From the NCBI GenBank assembly GCA_030694975.1, contig JAUYTU010000018.1:80068-144067 (forward strand): 64,000 nt of DNA. The letters run 5' to 3'. Positions 52,052 through 61,397 of the stretch are shown here, piece by piece. The notes below the pieces were generated by a model. It was not told where the DNA came from, ran no database searches, and was given only the letters and a program-made list of their open reading frames with translations. The first letter of the stretch is position 1, and each line of letters begins with the position of its first letter. Source of the DNA: Erysipelotrichaceae bacterium (GTDB lineage: Bacteria > Bacillota_I > Bacilli_A > Erysipelotrichales > Erysipelotrichaceae). The translations under genes were made by a program, and so were the position numbers.

Positions 52052-52737
52052 GCGACCATGTCAAAATGGCGGACATTCCGCCGCATTGCCGACCGCGAGA
52101 GAAAGCCCGGCTTTCGGGAATTGAATCCTTGAGTGACATTGAAGTCCTGGCATTAATTTTGCGCAGCGGAACACGCAGGGATTCGGTATTGTCATTAGCA
52201 CAGCGCTTACTGACCTTAAGCAAAGGATTGGGTAATCTGCCACGCTTGTCCTTGTATCAGCTGATGACGATTCCCGGCATCAAAGAAGCCAAAGCAGCCG
52301 AACTTCAAGCGGTCTTTGAACTGACTCGACGGGTACTGCGCAGTGATTTGCCCAACACCAACATCGTCGAACGTCCGGATGTTTTGGTGGACTGGCTCAA
52401 AAGTGAAATTGGCAACAAGAATCAAGAGCATTTTTTAGTTGTTTATCTCAACACCCAAAATCAGATACTGGCTTGTAAAACGTTGTTTATCGGAACTCTC
52501 GACCGAAGCATCATTCATCCGCGGGAGATTTTCAAAGAAGCGGTGGAAAACAGCGCGTCGCGTCTGATTGCGGTCCATAACCATCCGGGTGGGTCGTTGA
52601 AGGCAAGTGATCAGGACCTTGAGGTGACTCAAATGCTGATGGAAGCCGGATCGATGATGGGTATTCCATTGTTGGATCACTTGATCATAACCAATCAGGG
52701 ATACTGTTCGTTACGACAAAAAATGATTGTTGATTGA
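52039..52737 (+). CDS. radC: RadC/JAB1 domain protein
   Basis: 232 residues: an N-terminal helix-hairpin-helix part (LSDIEVLALILRSGTRRDSV, MTIPGIKEAKAAELQAVFEL) and a C-terminal JAB/MPN domain with HNHPGG and D in SDQD as metal site. The role is uncertain in spite of the name. The start may be ATG 52039 (coupled to the microprotein) or ATG 52066. Placement before mreC/mreD follows the common Bacillota order, but mreB is missing between them. Confidence 0.92.
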   Translation: MGELGDHVKMADIPPHCRPREKARLSGIESLSDIEVLALILRSGTRRDSVLSLAQRLLTLSKGLGNLPRLSLYQLMTIPGIKEAKAAELQAVFELTRRVLRSDLPNTNIVERPDVLVDWLKSEIGNKNQEHFLVVYLNTQNQILACKTLFIGTLDRSIIHPREIFKEAVENSASRLIAVHNHPGGSLKASDQDLEVTQMLMEAGSMMGIPLLDHLIITNQGYCSLRQKMIVD

Positions 52738-52777
52738 AACCATGAGGTAATGGCTTTATAATGGTAGTGGTGATTAA

Positions 52778-53635
52778 ATGAAGCGCTTGACCTTACTGCA
52801 ACGGATACTGATGATTCTGATAGCCGTTGTTATGGCCGTTACCTTTTTATTGAATGTGGTCAAAGTTGCCCAACCTGTTGCCGGTGTACAAGCCGCAGGG
52901 TATGGGTTCTTTGCCATGTTACGATATGCACTCATAGAAAATCCGATTGAGTCGTTGAAGAATATTGGGGAAGACATCACTTCTTTTTATAAATTGAAAC
53001 AAGAAAACGATTATTATCGCTCTCAACTGGAAATGTTGGCTTTGTACAGAGCTGAACTAGAGGAAGCATATCGTCAGATCGCTCAACTGAAAGAATTAGC
53101 AGATATACAGACGGCGGCCAATGAGTACACACTGACAAGTGCGAAAGTTATTTATCGCAGTTATGATACATTTAATCATGCATTGGTCATTAATCGAGGA
53201 TCTGCGGATGGTGTACAAGTCAATCAGGCAGTCATCACGACCAAGGGACTGATTGGCAAAGTCGCCGAAGTGTTTGAGGATTCGGCGGTCGTCCGCTTAT
53301 TGACGACACAGGATGTACAAAACAAAGTCTCGGTTAAGATACAGCTTTCACCCTCGGCCAGTGCTGAAGCCGTTTTAGAACGATATGATCCCAATCGCGG
53401 CGCCTTTGTACTTCAGCTGTTAGATACCAACTCAGCGGTCGTTAAAGATATGACCGTTATCTCTTCCGGTTTGGGCGGTGTGTTTCCGGCCGGTTTGTTG
53501 GTCGGTACGGTAACCGAGGTTGAACAATTGGTCAATGCCATCGGTATGAAAATCTATGTATCGCCATCGGCCAATTTCCACTCTTTTGATTATGTGTTTG
53601 TGGTCGATTACAAGCAAGAAGTACCAATGCCATGA
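52778..53635 (+). CDS. mreC: Rod shape-determining protein MreC
   Basis: 285 residues: a cytoplasmic tail, one transmembrane helix (about 9-29), a coiled coil (about 66-105) and the extracellular beta-barrel domain with SADGVQVNQAVITTKGLIG and TVISSGLGGVFPAGLLVGTV. Part of the elongasome. Overlaps mreD by 4 nt. Confidence 0.94.
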   Translation: MKRLTLLQRILMILIAVVMAVTFLLNVVKVAQPVAGVQAAGYGFFAMLRYALIENPIESLKNIGEDITSFYKLKQENDYYRSQLEMLALYRAELEEAYRQIAQLKELADIQTAANEYTLTSAKVIYRSYDTFNHALVINRGSADGVQVNQAVITTKGLIGKVAEVFEDSAVVRLLTTQDVQNKVSVKIQLSPSASAEAVLERYDPNRGAFVLQLLDTNSAVVKDMTVISSGLGGVFPAGLLVGTVTEVEQLVNAIGMKIYVSPSANFHSFDYVFVVDYKQEVPMP

Positions 53636-54177
53636 TGTCCTTGCTGTTCTTTTTAGCGATGCTGATCTTGGACTTGATTCTGATGGTGCTGTTTCGGGTC
53701 GATCATTCTGCGATGATGTTGAGTTTTATTCCGGGGGCTACGTTGGTGTACATCGCATTTGAAACCTATGAAGATCCGTTGAATAAAGCGCTTTTTTGGG
53801 CATTTTTTTCCGGTCTTTTGTTTGACTTGCTTTTATTCAACGCTTTATTTGATTATGCTTTGTCCATGGTGATCGTAGTGCTTGTGGTACGCATCTGGTC
53901 GAAGCATTTATCCGAAAGTATCCTCGAGCGAATCATGTTGGGTCTTTTGCTTGTTTTTGTTCGTGAGATGTCTTTGTATGTTTTAGCACTTTTACAAGGA
54001 TTCACAATTATGAATATTCAGACATGGCTGACGATGCGCGTATTTCTGACAATTCTTGGAAATATCCCAGTCATCATCTTGGTGTTGTATTGGTTGGATT
54101 TTCAGGACGGCTTTGATGCAAAGCAACAACGAAAGCAACGGCGTAAAGAGCGTGTCTCTTGGTACCGGTATAAATAA
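53632..54177 (+). CDS. mreD: Rod shape-determining protein MreD
   Basis: 181 residues with about five transmembrane helices and a basic C terminus (QQRKQRRKERVSWYR). Identified by its position after mreC (ATGA overlap) and the pattern FWAFFSGLLFDLLLFN. Partner of MreC in cell elongation. Confidence 0.87.
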   Translation: MMSLLFFLAMLILDLILMVLFRVDHSAMMLSFIPGATLVYIAFETYEDPLNKALFWAFFSGLLFDLLLFNALFDYALSMVIVVLVVRIWSKHLSESILERIMLGLLLVFVREMSLYVLALLQGFTIMNIQTWLTMRVFLTILGNIPVIILVLYWLDFQDGFDAKQQRKQRRKERVSWYRYK

Positions 54178-54228
54178 CGAATGAATGATCGTAAAATACA
54201 GAGTTTAGAACCATTTCGACATTTTTTA

Positions 54229-54237
54229 TGCTATAAT
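54229..54237 (+). promoter_or_regulatory. Extended -10 promoter for the ZnuA-like gene
   Basis: TG-C-TATAAT, 25 nt before the TTG start, with AAAGGTGG between. Confidence 0.6.
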
Positions 54238-54261
54238 TTCCCTCAGAAAGGTGGATTGACC

Positions 54262-55221
54262 TTGAATAAATTGAAAACCTTAATCATCATGGTCTTGCTG
54301 GTTTCCGCCTTAAGTGGGTGCAGTACGTCCAAACCTTTGATATGTACCACAGTGTATCCGGTTGAATATCTCGTAAAACGGATCGGCGGTGATTTTGTCA
54401 ACGTCTGCAGTCTGAGCGATGGTCCCGTCATTCAACGTGCAACCATAAAAAGTAATTATCAACAATTGATCGATCAGGCAACCGTGGTCATGACCATGGG
54501 TCAGCTCGAACCCTATTTGCAAATATATTTGGCTGATCTTCGTCGTTCACGTGTTGACATCGTTGATTTGGCTTCAACTTCCGTAATTTACGAATTTAAG
54601 CGGTATACAACGGCTTATGTGGCTGGGAGTGAAGTAACGTTAGAATCTAAGTATTATGAGGGTATGGAATTTGACAGAGTCGATATCTATGGTAAAGACC
54701 CTATCTTATGGATTGATCCGATTGCGACGACCTCGATGGCTAAGCATATCCGTGATTGGCTGGTTGAGAATTATCCGGAAGAGAAGAAGCTGTTTGAGGA
54801 CAATTATGTTGTACTGGCTTCAGAGTTAGCACGATTGGACGCTGAGTTTCAATCACTGAAAACCCGCAAACTGTCCATGAAATTTGTATCGATCACACCG
54901 AGCTTCGGAAACTGGCAAAAAGCGTATGGCGTCAGTGTTTATCCGGTAATTTTGTCGCGATACGGAGTCATTCCCAGTGATGAACAAATGCAAATCATTA
55001 AGCAACGCATCATTGATGATGGGGTCCAATACATTGCCTTTGAACCCAATTTGAATGAAGAACTTCGGGGATTATATAATCAGTTACGTTCAGAACTCAA
55101 TCTGACCCAGATAAATCTGCACAATCTGCACACCTTAACCCAAAATGACATCGATGGAAACAAGGACTATCTGACCATCATGTTTGAGAATTTATCCTTG
55201 CTTGAATCTATCGGTCAATAA
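54262..55221 (+). CDS. ZnuA-like lipoprotein lacking the metal-binding histidines
   Basis: About 319 residues. A TTG start 7 nt after AAAGGTGG gives a clean lipoprotein signal (lipobox LSGC, Cys20). The fold follows cluster A-I metal-binding proteins: TTVYPVEYLVKRIGGDFV, MGQLEPYLQIYL, ILWIDPIATTSMAKHI and SFGNWQKAYGVSV. The three expected His ligands are gone: PHxYEP is replaced by PVIQRA, DPHxWLDP by DPILWIDP, and HxAFGYF by ITPSFGNW. No ABC permease or ATPase genes adjoin. It may bind something else, or act without a ligand. Confidence 0.78.
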   Translation: MNKLKTLIIMVLLVSALSGCSTSKPLICTTVYPVEYLVKRIGGDFVNVCSLSDGPVIQRATIKSNYQQLIDQATVVMTMGQLEPYLQIYLADLRRSRVDIVDLASTSVIYEFKRYTTAYVAGSEVTLESKYYEGMEFDRVDIYGKDPILWIDPIATTSMAKHIRDWLVENYPEEKKLFEDNYVVLASELARLDAEFQSLKTRKLSMKFVSITPSFGNWQKAYGVSVYPVILSRYGVIPSDEQMQIIKQRIIDDGVQYIAFEPNLNEELRGLYNQLRSELNLTQINLHNLHTLTQNDIDGNKDYLTIMFENLSLLESIGQ

Positions 55222-55242
55222 CCTCGCTTTGCGAGGTTTTTT
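55220..55242 (+). terminator. Terminator of the ZnuA-like gene
   Basis: AACCTCGC-TTT-GCGAGGTT then T residues. Confidence 0.85.
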
Positions 55243-55261
55243 CTACCGTGGGGATACTTTA

Positions 55262-55270
55262 TGTTACAAT
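55262..55270 (+). promoter_or_regulatory. Extended -10 promoter for polA
   Basis: TG-T-TACAAT, 18 nt before the polA ATG. Confidence 0.55.
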
Positions 55271-55288
55271 AGAAACGGAGGAATTTTT

Positions 55289-57835
55289 ATGAAAAAACTA
55301 TTACTCGTTGATGGAAACTCCATGGTTTTTCGCGCTTTCTATGCAACGATTTATACCCGTCCGATGATTACAACTTTTGGTCAGCCGACCAATGCTGTCT
55401 TCGGTTTTGCCAATATGGTCAATAAGGCATTACAGTTGTTACAGCCGGATGCCATTCTTTTTGCCTTTGATTCGGGTAAGAAAACCTTCCGTCATCATCA
55501 GTATCCACAATACAAAGGGACACGCAAAGAACTACCTCAAGAATTAATCGATCAGTTTCAACTGATCCGTCAATATCTGGATGCCTCCAATTATCCAAGA
55601 ATCGAAGTTGACGGATATGAAGCGGATGATATCATCGGGACCATGGCGGTGCGCTACCCCGAGTGGCAGACCACGATTTTAACCTCTGATCGAGACTTAT
55701 TGCAGTTAATTGACGATACAACTTCGGTCATTCTGATGAAAAAAGGAATTACCGAATTGGAACATTTGGATAAAATCTCACTTAAGAGCGAGTATGGACT
55801 TTCTCCAGAACAGATCCCCGACTTAAAAGGTCTGATGGGTGATCCTTCGGATAATATCCCAGGTGTTCCTAAAGTCGGCGAGAAAACGGCGATGAAACTG
55901 TTGGAAGAGTATCAGAATCTGGAGAATATTCTAGAAAATGTGGCTCAGCTTAAAGGGAAACTGAAGGAAACCATTGAACAAAACGTTGAGTTAGCCAAAT
56001 TGTCGAAAGAACTGGCAACGATATGCAAGGTAGTTCCGCTGGATATTCATATCGACCAATTGGCCAATCAACCGGATTTGGAAGGTATGGGTAAATTCTT
56101 CAGACAATATGAAATGCGATCGCTCGATCGTATGATTCAGGAAATTTTTGTTAAGGACCGAAAAGAAACACAAGCTGAATCCTCTGAAGATTCGGAGTGG
56201 GTAACGTTGGATCAATCCTTCTTTAAAAACGGATGTATAATCACCGCATTTCAACCAGTGGGCAGGGGATATCAAGCCGATTGTACAGGATTTGTGATCA
56301 GTGATGGCGAAAAATCAACATTGATTACAAAAGAGGATGACCGTTCGCTTTTTTCGAAATGGTTGAGCAGTGATTTTAAGAAAATCGGATATGATATTAA
56401 ATTACTTTTGCACATTTTTGACACTTGGGAAGTAGGGAGCCGTGGATTCAGTGATGACATTATGTTACTGACGTTTTTGGATGACACGATGTTGACGACT
56501 CAAGATAAACTTAAGGACAAGTGGGGAATTTCCGTAGCTAAGGAAGACCCCAAACATTCCGCAGGGCAGTTTACGCGTGTTGCACATCATGAAATTGATA
56601 ACTGTATTCAGCGTTTGAAGGAAAAGGACATGTGGAACCTGTATTTCGATATTGAGTTACCACTGTTGTTTGATTTATATGAAATGGAAAAATGGGGGAT
56701 ATTAATCGATCAGATTACCCTGGACGAAATTTCTGTCAAGACGTTGCAACGTATCAACGATTTAAGCGAACGCATTTACTTCTTCGCCGGTAGTCAGTTT
56801 AATATCAACTCACCCAAACAATTGGCTGAAATTCTTTTTGATCAGTTGCAACTGCCATCCAATTCAAAACGGTCGACAGCGGTCGATGTGTTGGAAGACC
56901 TGGCCGGAAAACATCCGATCGTCGATGAAATCATCGAATATCGCAAATATCAGAAACTGTACAGTACGTATGCGGAAGGTTTGAAAAAGTATGTAGAAGC
57001 GGATAGTAAAATTCATACCGTGTTCTCACAAATATCCACGCAGACCGGACGACTTTCTTCGATCGATCCCAATTTACAAAACATTTCGATTCGCAGTGAA
57101 GAAACCCGTGAAATACGCAAAGCATTTATCGCTAAAGAAGGTTGGCAGTTATTGAGTGCTGACTATTCGCAAATCGAATTACGGATTTTGGCACATATTG
57201 CTGTTGAAACTGCGATGATTGAAACCTTTAAGGGAGGTATGGATATTCATACCAAAACAGCCATGGATGTCTTTGGGGTGGAAGCAAATAAAGTCACATC
57301 GCTGATGCGCCGCCAAGCCAAAGCTGTCAACTTCGGGATTATCTATGGCATCTCAGACTTTGGACTGGCAGCGCAGCTGTCGATTTCGCGCAAAGATGCC
57401 GCAAAATTTATCGAAGTATATCTGGATGCGTATCCGCAGATTCAGCAGTTTATGGATAGGACAGTCGAATTCTGTAAAGAAAACGGTTATGTAAAAACCT
57501 TGTTCAACCGCCGTCGTGAAATTCCGGAAATCAACGATCGCATCTATTCTGTTCGTGAATTTGGTAAACGAGCCGCGATGAATGCTCCCATACAAGGAAG
57601 TGCCGCGGATTTGATTAAGGTAGCCATGCTTAAGGTTGCCAAGCAGCTTAAAGAGCAGAAACTGGTGTCACATTTGTTATTGCAGGTTCACGATGAACTC
57701 TTATTGGAAGTTGCGCCGGGTGAAATGGATGTCGTTAAAGAATTGGTTGTCGATGCTATGCAACAAGCGGTTGAATTGAATGTTCCATTGGAAGTATCAA
57801 CTGCTTTTGGTGTTAATTGGTATGAGGCGAAATAA
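55289..57835 (+). CDS. polA: DNA polymerase I
   Basis: About 848 residues: a 5'-3' exonuclease (LLVDGNSMVFRAFYA; GYEADDIIGTMA; GDPSDNIPGVPKVGEKTA), a 3'-5' exonuclease fold that lacks the acidic metal ligands (no D-x-E motif at its start), and the polymerase domain with SADYSQIELRILAH (motif A), RRQAKAVNFGIIYG (motif B) and LLQVHDELLLE (motif C). Repairs and processes Okazaki fragments without proofreading, as in many Bacillota. SD CGGAGGA. Confidence 0.97.
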   Translation: MKKLLLVDGNSMVFRAFYATIYTRPMITTFGQPTNAVFGFANMVNKALQLLQPDAILFAFDSGKKTFRHHQYPQYKGTRKELPQELIDQFQLIRQYLDASNYPRIEVDGYEADDIIGTMAVRYPEWQTTILTSDRDLLQLIDDTTSVILMKKGITELEHLDKISLKSEYGLSPEQIPDLKGLMGDPSDNIPGVPKVGEKTAMKLLEEYQNLENILENVAQLKGKLKETIEQNVELAKLSKELATICKVVPLDIHIDQLANQPDLEGMGKFFRQYEMRSLDRMIQEIFVKDRKETQAESSEDSEWVTLDQSFFKNGCIITAFQPVGRGYQADCTGFVISDGEKSTLITKEDDRSLFSKWLSSDFKKIGYDIKLLLHIFDTWEVGSRGFSDDIMLLTFLDDTMLTTQDKLKDKWGISVAKEDPKHSAGQFTRVAHHEIDNCIQRLKEKDMWNLYFDIELPLLFDLYEMEKWGILIDQITLDEISVKTLQRINDLSERIYFFAGSQFNINSPKQLAEILFDQLQLPSNSKRSTAVDVLEDLAGKHPIVDEIIEYRKYQKLYSTYAEGLKKYVEADSKIHTVFSQISTQTGRLSSIDPNLQNISIRSEETREIRKAFIAKEGWQLLSADYSQIELRILAHIAVETAMIETFKGGMDIHTKTAMDVFGVEANKVTSLMRRQAKAVNFGIIYGISDFGLAAQLSISRKDAAKFIEVYLDAYPQIQQFMDRTVEFCKENGYVKTLFNRRREIPEINDRIYSVREFGKRAAMNAPIQGSAADLIKVAMLKVAKQLKEQKLVSHLLLQVHDELLLEVAPGEMDVVKELVVDAMQQAVELNVPLEVSTAFGVNWYEAK

Positions 57836-57837
57836 GT

Positions 57838-58662
57838 ATGCCTGAACTACCTGAGGTTGAAACCGTTGTCCGTACCCTTGAATATATGATTGGAGGCCAT
57901 CGGATTACAAAAATAGATATCCTGTATCCGCCCATTGTTCGCGGAGATAATGATGCATTTTGTTCTGACTTAATCAACAAACGATTCACCGGCTTTTCCA
58001 GACGGGGAAAATATGCATTGTATACACTGGAAGATGTCGTTTTAATGGTTCATCTGCGCATGGAAGGTCGCTTCTTTGTTGTAGATGCGGGTACACCGAT
58101 TGCCAAACATACTCATGCCGTCTTTCATTTGGACCATGGGAAAGAACTTCACTATCATGATGTCCGAAAGTTTGGCCGGTTGGAAATATTGAGGCCCGAT
58201 GAAATTGATATTCGACTCCGCTCTTTGGGGGTAGAACCTTTTGATAAGAGAATGACGGGTCATTATCTGAAAAAGATGGCCGCATCTCGGAATATCGGAT
58301 TAAAAACATTTTTGTTAGATCAGCGCTTTGTCGCTGGTATCGGAAATATATATGCGGATGAGATTTGTTTTTGTGCACGACTGCATCCGGAAAGTGCTGT
58401 TGCAAAAATATCACTAAAACGCTTTAATGATATCGCGGATTGCATTAAAATGATTATGAGTCAGGCCATTGCGGATGGTGGAACTACGATTCGAACGTAT
58501 ACATCTTCCTTAGGCGTTTCTGGCCGATTTCAGTTGAGTCTCAATGTCCATATGCGCAAAGGTGAAGCTTGCCGGGTTTGTGGGCAAGAGATTATTAAAA
58601 CCCGGGTATCCGGAAGGGGGACATATCTATGTCAACGGTGTCAAAAGCGAATCGAGGACTGA
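57838..58662 (+). CDS. mutM: Formamidopyrimidine-DNA glycosylase
   Basis: 274 residues. N-terminal PELPEVETVVRTLE, with Pro2 as nucleophile and Glu3; helix-two-turn-helix with VAGIGNIYADEICF; C-terminal zinc finger CRVCGQ...CQRC. Removes 8-oxoguanine. 2 nt after polA and overlapping coaE by 34 nt. Confidence 0.97.
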   Translation: MPELPEVETVVRTLEYMIGGHRITKIDILYPPIVRGDNDAFCSDLINKRFTGFSRRGKYALYTLEDVVLMVHLRMEGRFFVVDAGTPIAKHTHAVFHLDHGKELHYHDVRKFGRLEILRPDEIDIRLRSLGVEPFDKRMTGHYLKKMAASRNIGLKTFLLDQRFVAGIGNIYADEICFCARLHPESAVAKISLKRFNDIADCIKMIMSQAIADGGTTIRTYTSSLGVSGRFQLSLNVHMRKGEACRVCGQEIIKTRVSGRGTYLCQRCQKRIED

Positions 58663-59261
58663 AAATCGCCATCACCGGTTCGATGGGATCTGGGAAAAGT
58701 GCGGTTTGTGCCATGATCAAAAAAGCCGGATGGCCGTTAATCAGTGCTGATGAAATCGTGGCTGATCTGTATGATTTTGATACATTTGTTAAAACTCGGC
58801 TCACTGATTTTTATGGTGAGGAAGTGATTGAAGATCACAAGATTAATCGTAAAATGTTGTTTTCTTTTATGATGAAGAATGATAGGGAAAAGAAAAGGGT
58901 GGAGTCATTGATTCATCCTTTGGTAGAAAAGAAAATGTTGGAGTACTTCGCAAAACAAGATTCTGATTTGCTGTTTGCGGAAATACCATTGTTATATGAA
59001 AGTCACTGGCAAGACAAGTTTGATCAGGTTTGGGCGGTTGTAGCGGATGATGAAATCCGTATCGACCGACTGATCACCAAGCGAAATGTCAATAAAGAAC
59101 AGGCATTGGTTCTGATGAGTCATCAAATTGACCAGAATAAGAAGATGGAGTTGGCGGATGTCGTTATAGATAATAACGGTACGCTGTCCGATTTGTCGAA
59201 TGTTGTTTATCAGTTACTAAACAGAATGAGTGGAGGTGAGGATCATGTTGAAAGCGAATGA
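58629..59261 (+). CDS. coaE: Dephospho-CoA kinase
   Basis: 210 residues. P-loop GSMGSGKSAV (about 17-26), ISADEIVADLY, and EIPLLYE with the catalytic acid region. Last step of CoA synthesis; dephospho-CoA is also the CitG substrate. Starts inside mutM behind GGGGG and overlaps dnaB by 17 nt. nrdR, often next, is absent. Confidence 0.93.
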   Translation: MSTVSKANRGLKIAITGSMGSGKSAVCAMIKKAGWPLISADEIVADLYDFDTFVKTRLTDFYGEEVIEDHKINRKMLFSFMMKNDREKKRVESLIHPLVEKKMLEYFAKQDSDLLFAEIPLLYESHWQDKFDQVWAVVADDEIRIDRLITKRNVNKEQALVLMSHQIDQNKKMELADVVIDNNGTLSDLSNVVYQLLNRMSGGEDHVESE

Positions 59262-60420
59262 CGGACTAAGTTTACGTATCAGCCGTATGTTAAGTGCGGA
59301 AGAGTTGCAATCGCTGATGATATGCTATTTACCGCTCATCGGTCATGATGGGGTAATTCTTTATCTGAGTGTGATCAACAGTGAACTTTCGGAGGAGTTT
59401 TCGACACATCAGTCGTTGCTAGCTCAATCAGATATGACCATTGATCAATTGGAGAATGCTCGTATTCAGTGTGAAAAATCTTACTTGATTCGTACATTTA
59501 AAAAGAGTGTCAGTGAACGCGATTTTTATATTTGGCAAATCGAATGTCCTCTGATCATTGGTGAATACATGGCTCATGAAGTTTTGGCGCGTCGGTTTTA
59601 CAACACGATCGGTAAATCCCGTTTTGATGCGATTAAACAGAAATATACCCGACAGAAATCAGAGTTCTCTGATTTTAAAGCAATCAGTTCAGGATTTAAA
59701 GCGGCGGACCTCTTGGGGTGGGATGAAGAATTTGAATCAGAGTTTCAACTGGTAAAAGCCTCACCAACGCCAGCTGCTCATCTTGAGATAAAATTTGACA
59801 CCCAGAAATTTCTGCGTGATATTTCGCCATTGGCATTCCCGGTATCCGCGCGCAGTGGTGAAAATATGCGTCTGATCGAGGAATGTGCGACGATTTACGG
59901 AATTAATGAAGAGGATATGAGAATGTTGGTGTCAAGGTGTATCCGATTAAAAGATCAATCGCTAGATGCTGAGAAATTAAAACAAAAGGTGCGGAGTTTT
60001 AAAGGGACTGTTCCGGTTTTGCCTCAAGATCCTTACACCGCGCCTTCAATTGCATTTTTACAATCCAAACAAAACGGTATTGCGGTATCGTCTGCGGATA
60101 AAAAACTGATTGAACACCTGATCTTAGAAATGAAACTAGCTCCGGAAGTCGTTAATGTACTCTTGGAGTATGTACTTGAAAATAATCAGATGCGTTTGAG
60201 TCGCAGTTATGTTGAGAAAATCGCAGCTACCTGGATTCGGTTGAATGTGAGTAATAAGGATGAAGCACTCGCTCAAACCCACCGTGAAGCACCGAAAAGT
60301 AAGTTTGGGCGAAAAGATGTTCTGCCTTTATGGTTTGATGAAGAGCCGGTTAAAGAATCGACATCTGAAGCATCGGTTGACAGGGCTTCGCTTATCAAGA
60401 AAATAAAAGGAGGCAGCTGA
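59245..60420 (+). CDS. dnaB: Replication initiation and membrane attachment protein DnaB (DnaD-like)
   Basis: About 391 residues. N-terminal winged-helix region (SAEELQSLMICYLPLIGHDG) and C-terminal DnaB_2 domain (about 290-345, with LILEMKLAPEVVNVLLEYVL and YVEKIAATWIRLNV). Works with DnaD and DnaI to load the replicative helicase. ATG 59245 follows GGAGGTGAGG. 1 nt before dnaI, as in B. subtilis. Not the replicative helicase itself. Confidence 0.9.
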   Translation: MLKANDGLSLRISRMLSAEELQSLMICYLPLIGHDGVILYLSVINSELSEEFSTHQSLLAQSDMTIDQLENARIQCEKSYLIRTFKKSVSERDFYIWQIECPLIIGEYMAHEVLARRFYNTIGKSRFDAIKQKYTRQKSEFSDFKAISSGFKAADLLGWDEEFESEFQLVKASPTPAAHLEIKFDTQKFLRDISPLAFPVSARSGENMRLIEECATIYGINEEDMRMLVSRCIRLKDQSLDAEKLKQKVRSFKGTVPVLPQDPYTAPSIAFLQSKQNGIAVSSADKKLIEHLILEMKLAPEVVNVLLEYVLENNQMRLSRSYVEKIAATWIRLNVSNKDEALAQTHREAPKSKFGRKDVLPLWFDEEPVKESTSEASVDRASLIKKIKGGS

Positions 60421-60421
60421 A

Positions 60422-61339
60422 ATGAAACAAGTATCTTTAGCGTTTGAACTTAATGATGAACTTAAAAAACAGCGACAACAGATGTTTGAATCACTGTTGA
60501 CACAACCGGAGATTCTTGAGTTTATGGCGAAATACAAGTTGACAGCTGCGGACATCGAACCTTTTGCGCAACGATATCAACGCTGGTTGGTCAATATCCG
60601 GCTGTGCAACGGCTGTGAAGGGTTACATATGTGCCGCCAAAACGATCGTGGATTAATCTTGGATATGGTCGTGGATCATGGCATTTTGATGCAGGAAGTC
60701 CGAAAATGTCACTATTTACTGGATGAAGAGCAACAACGTTCGCATTTGAAGAAGTTCATCATTTCCGATATGCCTGAACATTGGGCTCAATTATCTTTGG
60801 CTTCGCTGGATTTAGATAATGAAGCCGATGATTATTTGATTACAGTTAATAAAATGGCAAGTTGGGTGCGTTCTCCTGTGGAAAAGGGCTATTACGTTTA
60901 TGGATTACCGGGTGTCGGTAAGACCTATCTGTTGGCTTGTGTGGCCAACATGATGGCAAAAAATGGCAAGACGGTCGCCTTTGTTCATGTTCCGACCCTG
61001 ATGCAACGCTTAAAGAGTTATTTAGACAATCGGGATGAGTTTGAAAATGTAATTTACAAGATGAAATCGGCAGACATCGCAATTTTTGATGATATCGGTG
61101 CTGAAAGTGTTACTTCATGGGTTCGTGATGAGCTGTTGTTACCAATTTTAAATGATCGGGCAGAACGCAAAAGAACGACGTGGTTTACCAGCAATGAAGA
61201 TTTAAAGAGTCTCAAGAATCACTACATGTATAATCAGAAAGGGGAGAAGGAAGAAATGAAAGCCATCCGGATCCTCGAGCGGATTGAGGCATTGTCCATT
61301 CCTTTGCAATTACGTGGCAATAACCGTCGAAAAGGGTAA
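60422..61339 (+). CDS. dnaI: Primosomal helicase loader DnaI
   Basis: 305 residues: an N-terminal zinc-binding region (CNGCEGLHMC...CHY, about 61-101) that binds the helicase, then an AAA+ ATPase with Walker A GLPGVGKTYL (about 161-170) and Walker B IAIFDDIG. Partner of the DnaB protein just upstream. Confidence 0.95.
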   Translation: MKQVSLAFELNDELKKQRQQMFESLLTQPEILEFMAKYKLTAADIEPFAQRYQRWLVNIRLCNGCEGLHMCRQNDRGLILDMVVDHGILMQEVRKCHYLLDEEQQRSHLKKFIISDMPEHWAQLSLASLDLDNEADDYLITVNKMASWVRSPVEKGYYVYGLPGVGKTYLLACVANMMAKNGKTVAFVHVPTLMQRLKSYLDNRDEFENVIYKMKSADIAIFDDIGAESVTSWVRDELLLPILNDRAERKRTTWFTSNEDLKSLKNHYMYNQKGEKEEMKAIRILERIEALSIPLQLRGNNRRKG

Positions 61340-61366
61340 AAACCTCTACCCAAGAAATTGAGAAAA

Positions 61367-61375
61367 TGTTATCAT
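61367..61375 (+). promoter_or_regulatory. Extended -10 promoter for pfkA-pyk
   Basis: TG-T-TATCAT, 23 nt before the pfkA ATG. Confidence 0.5.
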
Positions 61376-61397
61376 TGAACAGAAATGAGGCGATCTT

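Noticed and set aside
54262..55221. Calling this gene znuA (zinc uptake)
   Set aside because: The metal-binding histidines are missing and no ZnuBC genes are adjacent.
59245..60420. Calling this gene the replicative helicase DnaB
   Set aside because: No Walker motifs; it matches the Bacillota DnaB/DnaD initiation protein and is followed by dnaI.
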